Positions 48,239 through 56,614 of a stretch of 64,000 nucleotides of DNA are shown here, in pieces; within the stretch, counting starts at the first letter, position 1; every line of letters begins with the position of its first letter. The notes under the pieces are model-generated. The model saw only the letters and a list, made by a program, of their open reading frames with translations, was not told the DNA's origin and did not search any database. This DNA comes from Prochlorococcus marinus (GTDB lineage: Bacteria > Cyanobacteriota > Cyanobacteriia > PCC-6307 > Cyanobiaceae): contig NZ_CVSV01000109.1 in the NCBI RefSeq assembly GCF_001180245.1, forward strand, positions 35,555-99,554, written 5' to 3'. The translations under genes were made by a program, and so were the position numbers.

Positions 48239-48709
48239 ATGAATTTAAGACAAATCACCATTAAAGATCAACTGGAATTAAAGAAGGTTTATTTTGATTC
48301 AATTCAATCTTTAGATGAAAAAATTTATAGTAAAGAACAAAAAAGAGCCTGGTCAATCCAGGCTTGGAATAACCCAAATTTTGATAAGTCAATAATTAAA
48401 GGAAAAGGATGGCTTATAAGTAAACAAGGAATTATTATCGCTTTTGCTACAAGATATCCCACCGATAGAATTGCACTATTTTACTGTAAAGGTGAATTTC
48501 AAAGAAAAGGATACGGCTCAAAGTTAATTCATAAATTAGAAGATGAAGCAAAGAAAGAAGGTTTAGACTCTCTTTATACTGAAGCGAGCTTAATAAGTTA
48601 TGAATTATTTCTTAAAAATGAATGGGAAATTATACGTAAAGAAAAAGTCATTATAAATAACATTTTTTTTGAAAGATATAAAATGACTAAAATTATAAAA
48701 ATTTATTAA
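48239..48709 (+). CDS. GNAT-family acetyltransferase
   Basis: The 156-residue protein has the acetyl-CoA loop CKGEFQRKGYGSKLIHKLED (R/Q-x2-G-x-G) and the following ASLISYELFLKNEWEIIRKE strand-helix typical of GNAT. Substrate not evident. It is divergent from pepE with a 20-base gap and is followed 6 bases later by a membrane protein. Confidence 0.85.
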   Translation: MNLRQITIKDQLELKKVYFDSIQSLDEKIYSKEQKRAWSIQAWNNPNFDKSIIKGKGWLISKQGIIIAFATRYPTDRIALFYCKGEFQRKGYGSKLIHKLEDEAKKEGLDSLYTEASLISYELFLKNEWEIIRKEKVIINNIFFERYKMTKIIKIY

Positions 48710-48715
48710 TTAATA

Positions 48716-49039
48716 ATGTCGAGCAAAAGCAAGAGCTTAATTCTGATTCAAAGGATTCTAATTTGGGCGTTATACTTTTTTTCAGGATTTGTACTTTATT
48801 CAAATCAAGGTATTTTGCCTTCATTGATAATTACTTTCTCAAGAATTATTTATCCATTATCTATTTTTTGGTTACAAATAAGAATTAAAAAAAGAACCAA
48901 TTTTCTGCCTATTGATTCAAAAATGACGACTTCGCAATTGTGGTTTAATTTATTACCCGTTATTGCATCTCTATTGACTGTAATTTTTACTTTAACTAAT
49001 TCTTTCTTATATATCCTAGGAAAATTAATTAACTCTTAA
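48716..49039 (+). CDS. Three-helix membrane protein, unknown
   Basis: The 107-residue protein has three hydrophobic helices (about 8-26, 31-53, 77-101). It follows the GNAT gene closely and may share its transcript. No family recognised. Confidence 0.55.
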   Translation: MSSKSKSLILIQRILIWALYFFSGFVLYSNQGILPSLIITFSRIIYPLSIFWLQIRIKKRTNFLPIDSKMTTSQLWFNLLPVIASLLTVIFTLTNSFLYILGKLINS

Positions 49040-49150
49040 ATAAATTAATTATTTATTAAACTTAGAAATTTCTATCATAAAAAACATAATGTAAAGAAAT
49101 TTGTCTTTTACTTATATTTGTTTAAATTTTAAATAGAGATCAATAAAATC

Positions 49151-49374
49151 ATGAAAAATATTTCATTAAAGGGAAATATTAATTTTGATAAAAAAAAAGA
49201 TATAAATGATTATGAATTATTCTCTTTAAAAATCACAGATAGTTTATATAAAAAAGATATTGGAAAATTTCTTGAGACTCTATCTTCTCACTTTATTTAG
49301 GAAAATATTCTTTTTCTGATCTTCAAATTCAAACAGTCTCATTAATAAATAAGTATTTAAGTGATAATAAGTAA
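49151..49374 (+). pseudogene. Small ORF interrupted by an apparent one-base shift
   Basis: The first part (49151-49300, ATG) encodes 49 residues, MKNISLKGNINFDKKKDIND through KFLETLSSHFI. A second frame then continues LYLGKYSFSDLQIQTVSLIN to a stop at 49374. One extra base near 49288-49292 would join them into about 74 residues. The second part has a plausible helical protein composition. No homopolymer lies at the junction. Either a broken gene, a sequence error or chance. Confidence 0.35.
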
Positions 49375-49392
49375 AACCTTAATAATACTCCA

Positions 49393-49710
49393 ATGCAATT
49401 ATTTCTTGCTGACTGCCAATTCCCAGATATTGAGAATCAAGTGAAAGCTTATCAATTATTTGTAGAAGCATGGGAAAACGGTGAAATTGCAAAATCAGAT
49501 AAAACAGATAAATTTGAGATGTTATTTAGAGTTCATGCTCCAGGGGAGGGTAGAGTAGTTTGTCTATGTAAGGCAGAGAGTGATAAAGAAATTTTCGAGC
49601 ATTTCGCTCCATGGAGAGCCAAATTTGGCATTCATATGGAATTTACTCCTGTAATAAGTTGTCAAAATGTTGTTGATTACCATAAAGATTTGTTCAAAAC
49701 TTTAGGGTAA
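49393..49710 (+). CDS. DUF3303-like protein
   Basis: The 105-residue protein has the layout of DUF3303: MQLFLADCQFPDIENQVKAY, a middle RVHAPGEGRVVCLCKAESD and a C-terminal APWRAKFGIHMEFTPVISCQ. These dimeric ferredoxin-like (Dabb-type) folds have no known catalytic role. Three cysteines are present. Confidence 0.65.
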   Translation: MQLFLADCQFPDIENQVKAYQLFVEAWENGEIAKSDKTDKFEMLFRVHAPGEGRVVCLCKAESDKEIFEHFAPWRAKFGIHMEFTPVISCQNVVDYHKDLFKTLG

Positions 49711-49733
49711 TAAGCTTAAATCTAAAATTTATC

Positions 49734-49913
49734 GTGATTAAACCTTTTCCCAATCTTATTTATAAAAAAAAAGATAAGAATTTTCCTTCTTCAAAAAATA
49801 AGCTCAAGAAAGAAGAAAACAACAAATCTAAACCATTAATAATATTTGGTTTTATCCTCTCATTAAGTTCCATTTTTTTACTCTTATTTACAATTAATAA
49901 TAAATTTGGATGA
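49734..49913 (+). CDS. Small one-helix protein with a GTG start
   Basis: A 59-residue ORF from GTG: IKPFPNLIYKKKDKNFPSSK, a basic linker, then one C-terminal helix (LIIFGFILSLSSIFLLLFTI). The tail-anchor layout is coherent. No family recognised; the start is uncertain. Confidence 0.45.
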   Translation: MIKPFPNLIYKKKDKNFPSSKNKLKKEENNKSKPLIIFGFILSLSSIFLLLFTINNKFG

Positions 49914-49983
49914 TATATGAGTAATTAGAACTATTACTTGGGAACAAATATGTTCTATTATTAATTTAAAAATAACTAACTAA

Positions 49984-50100
49984 ATGGCGTTTAACGAAGG
50001 GGGGATGGCGTCGGGCCTTCTAATCATCGCAGTATCAATAGTTTTTGCTGCCGGCTTTGGATTTTTAGTCTTACATTTTGTACCTGGAACTCCATTTTAG
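49984..50100 (+). CDS. 38-residue one-helix membrane protein
   Basis: From ATG: MAFNEGGMASGLLIIAVSIV, then FAAGFGFLVLHFVPGTPF. A single glycine-rich helix with a short soluble end is typical of small photosystem, NDH or cytochrome b6f subunits. It has locally higher GC than its neighbours, which suggests strong constraint and expression. I cannot name the subunit. Confidence 0.65.
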   Translation: MAFNEGGMASGLLIIAVSIVFAAGFGFLVLHFVPGTPF

Positions 50101-50132
50101 GGTATCGAACTGAATTTGGTTCACAAAATATC

Positions 50133-50402
50133 TTAAACATTAACAGTTTCTAAATCCTGCACTTGATTATCAACAGAATTAGATTTCTGTTTTAATCGAT
50201 AGGCATAGACTAATGATCCTAACGCTATGGTACTAGAGGCAAAAATCCCCGATATGAGTATCAAGGCAAAAAGACCTCCTATTAGTCCCCCTTTTAATCT
50301 AAGCAAATTTGATTTAATTAAAAGTATTGATAAAAAAACAATAGTAGCTTTAAGAGAAGAGATTTTTAAAAAAATAAATGGATTAAAAGGATTCAACAAC
50401 AT
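50133..50402 (-). CDS. Small membrane protein, unknown
   Basis: The 89-residue protein has two hydrophobic helices (about 17-30 and 38-66), the second glycine-rich (GGLIGGLFALILISGIFASS), and a polar C-terminus. The ATG used is the longest frame; an internal start is possible. No family recognised. Confidence 0.45.
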   Translation of the reverse strand: MLLNPFNPFIFLKISSLKATIVFLSILLIKSNLLRLKGGLIGGLFALILISGIFASSTIALGSLVYAYRLKQKSNSVDNQVQDLETVNV

Positions 50403-50461
50403 TTCTTTATAGGAATATAATTTGGAATAATTCTAAAAATAAATTTAAAAAACTGCATAAA

Positions 50462-50483
50462 AAAAGACTCAAATGAGTCTTTT
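50462..50483. terminator. Perfect hairpin after the 45-residue membrane protein gene
   Basis: A 9-base perfect stem AAAAGACTC/GAGTCTTTT around the loop AAAT lies 24 bases downstream of the minus-strand stop at 50507. On the minus strand it is followed by a T run. It is symmetrical enough to work in both directions. Confidence 0.7.
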
Positions 50484-50506
50484 AAATCTTTATAAAATAT
50501 GATGAA

Positions 50507-50644
50507 TTATGCATCAGGGTCAAAATTCTTTAAGTTTGGACCCGCCACAAGACCAACAAGACCAAAAAGGACTAAAGAACCAATTCCAAAGCCTGCTGCC
50601 CATGGATTGAAACCACCTAAAGCAAAAGAAGCTAATAAATTCAT
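50507..50644 (-). CDS. 45-residue one-helix membrane protein
   Basis: I use the ATG at 50644: MNLLASFALGGFNPWAAGFG, then one helix (IGSLVLFGLVGLVAG) and a PNLKNFDPDA end. The open frame upstream to 50713 has no protein-like composition. The glycine-rich helix and its own terminator suggest a real, separately expressed gene. Identity unknown. Confidence 0.6.
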   Translation of the reverse strand: MNLLASFALGGFNPWAAGFGIGSLVLFGLVGLVAGPNLKNFDPDA

Positions 50645-50844
50645 GATTTTAAAACATAATATCTCCGAGTTAGCATACAGATTTTTATGAAAAATATACC
50701 TATATTGAGACATTTCTTCGTAATTATTTGAATCGTTTAACTATCCATTTATAAAAAATCCACAAAATTTTTATTATTTGTTTTATTATCGAGTAATTAC
50801 TATTTTGATAGCGCACTTCAAGACTATCAAAACTGTTTTTTATC

Positions 50845-51225
50845 ATGATTTCCAACTATACCTTTATTTATGACGGAGAATGCCCATTTTGCAATCATTT
50901 TGCTGAGCTCCTTGAGATCAAAAGCAAGTTAAATAATATAAAAATTCTTGATGGTCGTAAAAATTTAACTCTGATTAAATCTCTCCTAAATAAAGGTTAT
51001 GACCTAGATAAAGGTGCTATTCTTCTGAAAGATGAAGAAATCTTTCATGGGGCAGATGCAATTAATACTATTTGCAATCAGATAAATAATCCTTCAAGTA
51101 ATTTACTTTGGTTTCTTTCTAGAGTGTTTAAATCTAATAAACGAACAAATTTGATATTTCCTTTACTGGTCAGAGCTAGAAGATTGGCATTGATATCAAA
51201 AGGTACATCAATATCTCTAATTTAA
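50845..51225 (+). CDS. DCC-family thiol-disulfide oxidoreductase (DUF393)
   Basis: The 126-residue protein starts with the DCC signature TFIYDGECPFCN, a CxxC redox pair, and continues ILDGRKN and FHGADAINTI, as in DUF393 proteins. These are predicted thioredoxin-fold oxidoreductases with unknown partners. ATG start; monocistronic. Confidence 0.85.
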   Translation: MISNYTFIYDGECPFCNHFAELLEIKSKLNNIKILDGRKNLTLIKSLLNKGYDLDKGAILLKDEEIFHGADAINTICNQINNPSSNLLWFLSRVFKSNKRTNLIFPLLVRARRLALISKGTSISLI

Positions 51226-51332
51226 AAATAAAAACTTTCTATATATTAAATAACATATTTATAAGCTTCTGTATCAATAAATGATAATTAATTATTTCTT
51301 AGCTAGAACTAGGAGGTAACAACAAGTATTAA

Positions 51333-51518
51333 ATGATAGAAAACTTCAATCCCTTTATTTCATTGGGTGGTGATAACCAAAAAGTTAATCATATGGCTGA
51401 AGCAGCACTTGAAATGAATTTAACTTGCAATGATTTAAAGAAGGATTTAAATTTAACTGATGGTGATGTAGTTGATATGTTGCAACTAGTCATGGATAGA
51501 TTTAAAAATAGTAATTAA
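51333..51518 (+). CDS. Small acidic protein, unknown
   Basis: The 61-residue protein reads MIENFNPFISLGGDNQKVNH and then a helical domain with DLKKDLNLTDGDVVDMLQLV. A strong AGGAGG lies about 18 bases upstream, further than usual from the ATG. The helical part could be a small DNA- or protein-binding fold. No family named. Confidence 0.5.
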   Translation: MIENFNPFISLGGDNQKVNHMAEAALEMNLTCNDLKKDLNLTDGDVVDMLQLVMDRFKNSN

Positions 51519-51562
51519 GTAAATATCGTAATTAATTAATCCTATATATCTATTATTTTTTA

Positions 51563-51865
51563 ATGAAAACATTACAAATTGAGTTTTCGAAATATGAATT
51601 AGTTAACTTTTTATGGCCTGAATTAATAGAAGACTACGGATTTGATAAAGCCAGAAAAATAGTTTCTCAAGCTATTGACTTACAAAAAATGAATGGGACT
51701 AAAAATAGCACCATGCCAATCATATTTTCAGGGACAGGAGGATCAGCTTTAATACCAATACAAATGCTAGAAAAAGAGAACTTTGAGATTAGTTATAAAG
51801 ATAATCAAGTTTTAATATTTAATCTAAAGAGAAAGTCATTTCAAATCTTAAATGAGGCAAACTAA
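51563..51865 (+). CDS. Soluble protein, unknown
   Basis: The 100-residue protein has an N-terminal helix (QIEFSKYELVNFLWPELIED) and a C-terminal half with IIFSGTGGSALIPIQMLEKE. Soluble, no recognised motif. It lies between two other plus-strand genes of unknown relation. Confidence 0.45.
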   Translation: MKTLQIEFSKYELVNFLWPELIEDYGFDKARKIVSQAIDLQKMNGTKNSTMPIIFSGTGGSALIPIQMLEKENFEISYKDNQVLIFNLKRKSFQILNEAN

Positions 51866-51931
51866 TCTAAATTAATAACTTCTCGATAAAGCTAAAAGTA
51901 CCTTATAGTCTAATAAAACGTTTAATTATTA

Positions 51932-52648
51932 ATGACTTTTGAAGCGACCTACCTTGGTTCAAATGGTTGGCTTATAAAATTTAAAAAAACCAATTTAATA
52001 ATTGATCCTTGGCTCAAGGGAGATTTAATATTTCCTCCAGGTGAGTGGTTTTTTAAAGGATCATTAGAAGAAGAAATTTCAATAGACAATAAAATAGATA
52101 TTATTTTGTTAACCCAAGGATTACCTGACCACTGTCATATTCCAACATTAGAAATGTTCAGAAAGGATATTCCTACAATTTGCCCTAAAAGTGCTGTTGA
52201 AACATTAAAAAAAATTGGTTTTAATTCAATTAAAGTGCTTAAGCCAACTGAAAAGACAAATCTTTTAAATTTAAGTTTTGAAGCGACTGCTGGGGCTCCA
52301 GTGCCACAAATAGAAAACGGATATATTGTTAAAGACGATCAAGATAATGGGTTTTATATTGAACCCCATGGATATCTTGATGAAAATTTAAGCAAACAAA
52401 GCCTTGATGCAGTCATTACTCCTACAAAAAATTTAGAATTACCCATAGTTGGTTCTTTTGTAAAAGGTGCTGATGTAATCCCTAAATTGATTAACAAATT
52501 CAATCCAAAATATATACTTTCAAGCACCATAGGCGGAGATGCAAAATATTCAGGTTTTTTAAATAATTTTATTTCAGTTCAGGATTATGAAGAGGAATTA
52601 GATTGTAATCTTCTAGATCTAAAGAGTATGCAATCTATTATGATTTAA
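51932..52648 (+). CDS. MBL-fold hydrolase-like protein with altered metal motif
   Basis: The 238-residue protein looks like the UlaG branch of the metallo-beta-lactamase fold: ATYLGSNGWLIKF, IDPWLKGDLIF, then IILLTQGLPDHCHIPTL. The first two histidines of the canonical HxHxDH are replaced by Q and L, leaving DHCH. I believe similar variants are found in other phototrophs. Metal binding may be altered; function unknown. Confidence 0.7.
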   Translation: MTFEATYLGSNGWLIKFKKTNLIIDPWLKGDLIFPPGEWFFKGSLEEEISIDNKIDIILLTQGLPDHCHIPTLEMFRKDIPTICPKSAVETLKKIGFNSIKVLKPTEKTNLLNLSFEATAGAPVPQIENGYIVKDDQDNGFYIEPHGYLDENLSKQSLDAVITPTKNLELPIVGSFVKGADVIPKLINKFNPKYILSSTIGGDAKYSGFLNNFISVQDYEEELDCNLLDLKSMQSIMI

Positions 52649-52718
52649 ATTGATCCAAAAAGATCTTTAATTAAGTCATTTAGCTTGAAAGTAAATCTAC
52701 TTTAAAGGAGCCCAAAAA

Positions 52719-53084
52719 ATTCATTCATTTTTTATTACCTCAATACTTTTATTAGTTTTAAATAGTAGCTATGTATGTGAAAATTCAAAACTTAATCTTG
52801 TGATGAGAAATAATATTAATGGTGACTTTTCCATAGTAGAAGAGATATCTGAGTTAAAGCCAGGAGCATTTATAAATATTAATTGGAATAAAAAAACGCT
52901 TATGCTTCCATATTCTCTAAGAAAAGATTATATTTCCTTTACAGATAAAAAATGGGACTGGAGGTACCAATTTCACAAGGACGGTTCGCCTGATATTAAT
53001 AATCCTTCTCTATACGAACTACTCCCTTCTGGGGAGATTAAAACACATTTTTGTGAAACAGATGATAATAAGCCAAACTTATAG
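52719..53084 (+). CDS. Exported protein with a probable ATT start codon
   Basis: Starting at the ATT at 52719 gives a 121-residue protein whose first residues (HSFFITSILLLVLNSSYVCE) form a signal peptide. A strong AAGGAG lies 8 bases upstream of that ATT, exactly where a start is expected. The frame is closed by a stop only 8 codons earlier, and the next usual start (GTG 52800) would discard the signal. The mature part contains WNKKTLMLPYSLRKDYISFT, DWRYQFHKDGSPD and one late cysteine. Family unknown. Confidence 0.55.
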   Translation: MHSFFITSILLLVLNSSYVCENSKLNLVMRNNINGDFSIVEEISELKPGAFININWNKKTLMLPYSLRKDYISFTDKKWDWRYQFHKDGSPDINNPSLYELLPSGEIKTHFCETDDNKPNL

Positions 53085-53134
53085 TTTCAAAATAAGTATT
53101 CTAGATCTTTTAACTTCTGAACTTCTTTGTAGAG

Positions 53135-55741
53135 ATGAACAATCCAAAAACCCAAAATAATATTTCAAGATATGTGAAACTTAAAGATTACAAAGTTTTT
53201 GATTATGAAATTCCAGAAATCTTTTTGGACTTCGTAATTAAGAAAAATATTGTAAATGTTACGACCAAACTAAAATTGGTAAAAAAAAATAAGAATACCA
53301 GAAATCTAATTCTAGATGGTACGGATATATTAATAAAAAAAATATTTATAGATGACTCACTACTGGGAAAGGAATACTACAAACAGCAAAAACATAACTT
53401 AAAAATTGAAAATATAAACAAAGATAATTTTTTATTAAAAATAGAAGGAATAATTAAACCGAAGGAAAATACATCCCTTTTAGGAATGTATGAGAGCAAT
53501 GGAATTATAACTACGCAATGTGAGGCGGAGGGATTTAGAAGAATAAGTTTTCACTCTGATAGGCCTGATATTCTAAGCAAATACACCGTGAGAATTGAGG
53601 CAGACAAGAATGATTACCCTGTCTTACTTTCAAATGGTAACGTCGTAAAAGAAAATAATCTTGAAAATAATCGACATGAAATAATTTGGGAAGACCCATA
53701 CCCGAAACCTTCATATTTATTTGCATTGGTAGCAGGGAAACTTAATTGTGTAAAAGACAATTTCATAACAAAATCGAATAAAAAAGTAAAAATAAATATT
53801 TATGTTGAGTATGGCGATGAAAAATATGTTCAACATGCAATAACTTCATTACAGAAATCTATGAAGTGGGACGAGGATAAATATAACCTTGAATACGATT
53901 TGTCATTGTTCAATATTGTTGCAGTCAGGCACTTTAATATGGGAGCAATGGAAAATAAAAGTCTCAATATTTTCAACTCAAAACTAATACTCGCTAATTC
54001 TGAAACAACAACTGATGAAGAATTAGAAAGAATAGAGGGTGTCATCGCCCATGAATACTTCCATAATTGGACAGGGAATAGAGTAACTTGTAGGGATTGG
54101 TTTCAACTATCTCTAAAAGAGGGCTTAACAGTATTCAGAGATCAACAATTCACTGCAGACGTTCATAATCGTGAAATCAAGAGACTTGATGATGCCAAAT
54201 TTCTTAGAAGAAATCAATTTAGAGAGGATTCTGGTCCAACATCACATCCTGTAATGCCAGAGAGATACCAAGAAATAGACAATTTCTACACGACCACGAT
54301 TTACGAGAAAGGAGCAGAAATAATTAGAATGCTTAATAAGCTTGTAAAAGATGAAAATTTCTATAGAGGATTTAGTAATTACATCTCAGAATATGATGGA
54401 AAGGCAGCAACAATAGACCAATTTGTCGATAAAATTTTAGAGCACAATAAGGAAATAGATCCTGAAAAGTTTAAGATCTGGTACAGGCAAAATGGGACCC
54501 CAAAAATTAAATTCAATAGAATCTGGGATCAAACAGGCAAAAAACTTACAATTGAAGCCTCTCAAAGTAATCCAATAAAGAAGAACCCATATAATGATTT
54601 ACCTCTAATAATTCCTATAAATCTGGCTATATTTTGCGGTGATAATAAAACGATAGAAAAAACAGTTGTTTTAAAAACAAAAAAACAAGAATTCATTTTT
54701 AGAAATGTAAGATCTCACATCCAAATTCCTTTAGTAACTTATTTTCGCGAATTCTCTTCACCTGTTGAGTGGGAATCAGACACTACCTTGGATGAAAAAT
54801 TTTTAATTTTAAAATATGAAAAAGATTTTTTTACACTAACTAATACTGTAAAAGTATTTTATAAAAAAATTATTTTATGCAGATTAGATGAAAAACCTGC
54901 TCATAAAATTGAAAATAAATTAATAAGCACCTTAATATCATTTATAAAAAATAAAGGTATTAATTTATCCTTATTATCAGAATTACTAAGTATTCCGACA
55001 TTTGCTGAAATTGAATCGGAGATAGAAAATATAGACCCTTTAAAGATATATAAAACTATTGACGAATTAAATCATTTATTCGGTACCAAATTAAAAGAAG
55101 AATTATATTTTAAGCTCCAAGAAATAGAGAAAAATCTAGATAAAGTTTGGCCAGAAGGTAAAAACGAAAGAAAACTAATCGAAACTATTTGGAAACTACT
55201 CTTAAGCAGTGATGATAGGGAAATTAAAGGCAAAATAATTAATTATGTCGATAGTAATTCGATGACGCTAGCAAAAGCTGCAATGAATTCTTTCAGTAGA
55301 ATTAATTGTCCTGAAAGAAAAATCATTTCAAATATATTCTTCAATAAATGGAAGAATAATAGTGTCGTTTTGGATAGTTGGTTCTCATTTAATGCATCTA
55401 TAGAAATTGATGAAAAAACAAGCAACATTGAAAAATTATTTGAAAATAAGTTTTTTGATTCAAAATCACCAAACACTTTAAGAGCTATATTAAATACATT
55501 CGTAACAAGAAATAGTACTTTTCATGCAATTAATGGTTCTGGTTATAAATATATTGCAAAAAAGATAATTGAATTTGATAAATTAAATCCAATAGTAATT
55601 TCCCGTTTTGTAAAAATATTTAGTAGATATAATTATTATTCAGAACCTTACAAAAGTAATATGATAGAAACAATAAAGCATATTAAAAAAAATAAACTAT
55701 CAAAAAATACTAAAGAAGTTTTAGATTCAATATTAGATTGA
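53135..55741 (+). CDS. pepN: Aminopeptidase N
   Basis: The 868-residue M1-family metallopeptidase removes N-terminal residues from peptides. The exopeptidase motif GAMEN is at 270-274, and the zinc motif HEYFH (306-310) is completed by E329 in SLKEGLTVF. The layout is the bacterial PepN type: beta-rich N-terminal domain, catalytic domain, small beta domain and a helical C-terminal domain. Full length; ATG start. Confidence 0.96.
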   Translation: MNNPKTQNNISRYVKLKDYKVFDYEIPEIFLDFVIKKNIVNVTTKLKLVKKNKNTRNLILDGTDILIKKIFIDDSLLGKEYYKQQKHNLKIENINKDNFLLKIEGIIKPKENTSLLGMYESNGIITTQCEAEGFRRISFHSDRPDILSKYTVRIEADKNDYPVLLSNGNVVKENNLENNRHEIIWEDPYPKPSYLFALVAGKLNCVKDNFITKSNKKVKINIYVEYGDEKYVQHAITSLQKSMKWDEDKYNLEYDLSLFNIVAVRHFNMGAMENKSLNIFNSKLILANSETTTDEELERIEGVIAHEYFHNWTGNRVTCRDWFQLSLKEGLTVFRDQQFTADVHNREIKRLDDAKFLRRNQFREDSGPTSHPVMPERYQEIDNFYTTTIYEKGAEIIRMLNKLVKDENFYRGFSNYISEYDGKAATIDQFVDKILEHNKEIDPEKFKIWYRQNGTPKIKFNRIWDQTGKKLTIEASQSNPIKKNPYNDLPLIIPINLAIFCGDNKTIEKTVVLKTKKQEFIFRNVRSHIQIPLVTYFREFSSPVEWESDTTLDEKFLILKYEKDFFTLTNTVKVFYKKIILCRLDEKPAHKIENKLISTLISFIKNKGINLSLLSELLSIPTFAEIESEIENIDPLKIYKTIDELNHLFGTKLKEELYFKLQEIEKNLDKVWPEGKNERKLIETIWKLLLSSDDREIKGKIINYVDSNSMTLAKAAMNSFSRINCPERKIISNIFFNKWKNNSVVLDSWFSFNASIEIDEKTSNIEKLFENKFFDSKSPNTLRAILNTFVTRNSTFHAINGSGYKYIAKKIIEFDKLNPIVISRFVKIFSRYNYYSEPYKSNMIETIKHIKKNKLSKNTKEVLDSILD

Positions 55742-55755
55742 TTTTTTAATAATAT

Positions 55756-55977
55756 TTAACTAAATTTAATAATAAAGATTATAAACATTAATAATAAAAT
55801 AAAAACAATATACTTATTGATAAAAATATAATCAAATACATTTTTTTTATTATCTTTATTCCACTTTTTATTTACGTATTCCTTAGTTATAAATTTATTA
55901 GGTCTACCACAATATAAACATGTTGGAGAAGTTTTTAAAATTAAATTTTTACATTGGGGGCACTTTTTTTTTTCCAT
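55756..55977 (-). CDS. Zinc-ribbon protein with C-terminal membrane helix
   Basis: The 73-residue protein has a zinc ribbon from C6, C9, C20 and C23 (MEKKKCPQCKN ... PTCLYCGRPNK), a lysine-rich linker and one C-terminal helix (YIVFILLLMFIIFIIKF). A tail-anchored zinc ribbon could be a membrane-tethered RNA- or protein-binding module. It converges with pepN, 14 bases apart. Confidence 0.6.
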   Translation of the reverse strand: MEKKKCPQCKNLILKTSPTCLYCGRPNKFITKEYVNKKWNKDNKKNVFDYIFINKYIVFILLLMFIIFIIKFS

Positions 55978-56144
55978 AATTTAATCCTACTGAATAAAAT
56001 TGAAATCAAAAACAAAAAATTAAATAAGTAATTTAGATTTTATTTATTATATTTTGATTAATTAAATATCATTGCAAAAAAAAAAAAAAGTTTCTAACTA
56101 TTTAAAAAACTTCAATATAATAAAAAATTATTATTTGGTTTGAA

Positions 56145-56306
56145 ATGTTTGCTATAGCACTTGGAATGTCCCCTGTCGAAAAAATCACTGTTGCAATATC
56201 TGCTTCAATTTTTATCATAGCCTTTACATGGGTCTCGATTAAGGGAGATTTAAGAAAACTTGCTAATGAACTAATTGAAGATAATGAAAATAATCAGGAT
56301 AATTAA
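56145..56306 (+). CDS. 53-residue one-helix membrane protein
   Basis: From ATG: MFAIALGMSPVEKITVAISA, a single helix, then GDLRKLANELIEDNENNQDN, an acidic tail. It lies between two minus-strand genes downstream of a 14-base A run (56076-56089). No family recognised. Confidence 0.55.
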   Translation: MFAIALGMSPVEKITVAISASIFIIAFTWVSIKGDLRKLANELIEDNENNQDN

Positions 56307-56320
56307 AAAAATCTTTTAAC

Positions 56321-56521
56321 CTACTTTGCATGCAAGCTAGGATAATCAATAATATGCCTAATTTCTTTCAGAGAAGAGCCATAGATTTTTTCACCATTTA
56401 AGTGAACCCCAATCCATTTCTCCTTTTGAGTAAAAAAATTATTTTTAGAGGTATCCCTCTCGAGATAATCTTTATTATCCCAATTTAAAGTTATATCCCA
56501 ACCTTTATAATTTTCTATCAT
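56321..56521 (-). CDS. Small soluble protein, unknown
   Basis: I use the ATG at 56521 (MIENYKGWDITLNWDNKDYL), giving 66 residues; the frame is open upstream to 56563 but hydrophobic and not protein-like. The protein ends GSSLKEIRHIIDYPSLHAK. Tryptophan-rich and soluble, possibly a small beta fold. No family named. Confidence 0.5.
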   Translation of the reverse strand: MIENYKGWDITLNWDNKDYLERDTSKNNFFTQKEKWIGVHLNGEKIYGSSLKEIRHIIDYPSLHAK

Positions 56522-56614
56522 TGAGAAAAAGAGTACATACTCAAATAATACTCTGAGAGACACTTAACAAAAACAAAGGAAATAAGTATTTTTTTCGTTA
56601 TTTTTATTTAACAT

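Noticed and set aside
56076..56089. Run of fourteen A residues
   Set aside because: Long A runs are expected in such an AT-rich genome; no gene start or terminator depends on it.
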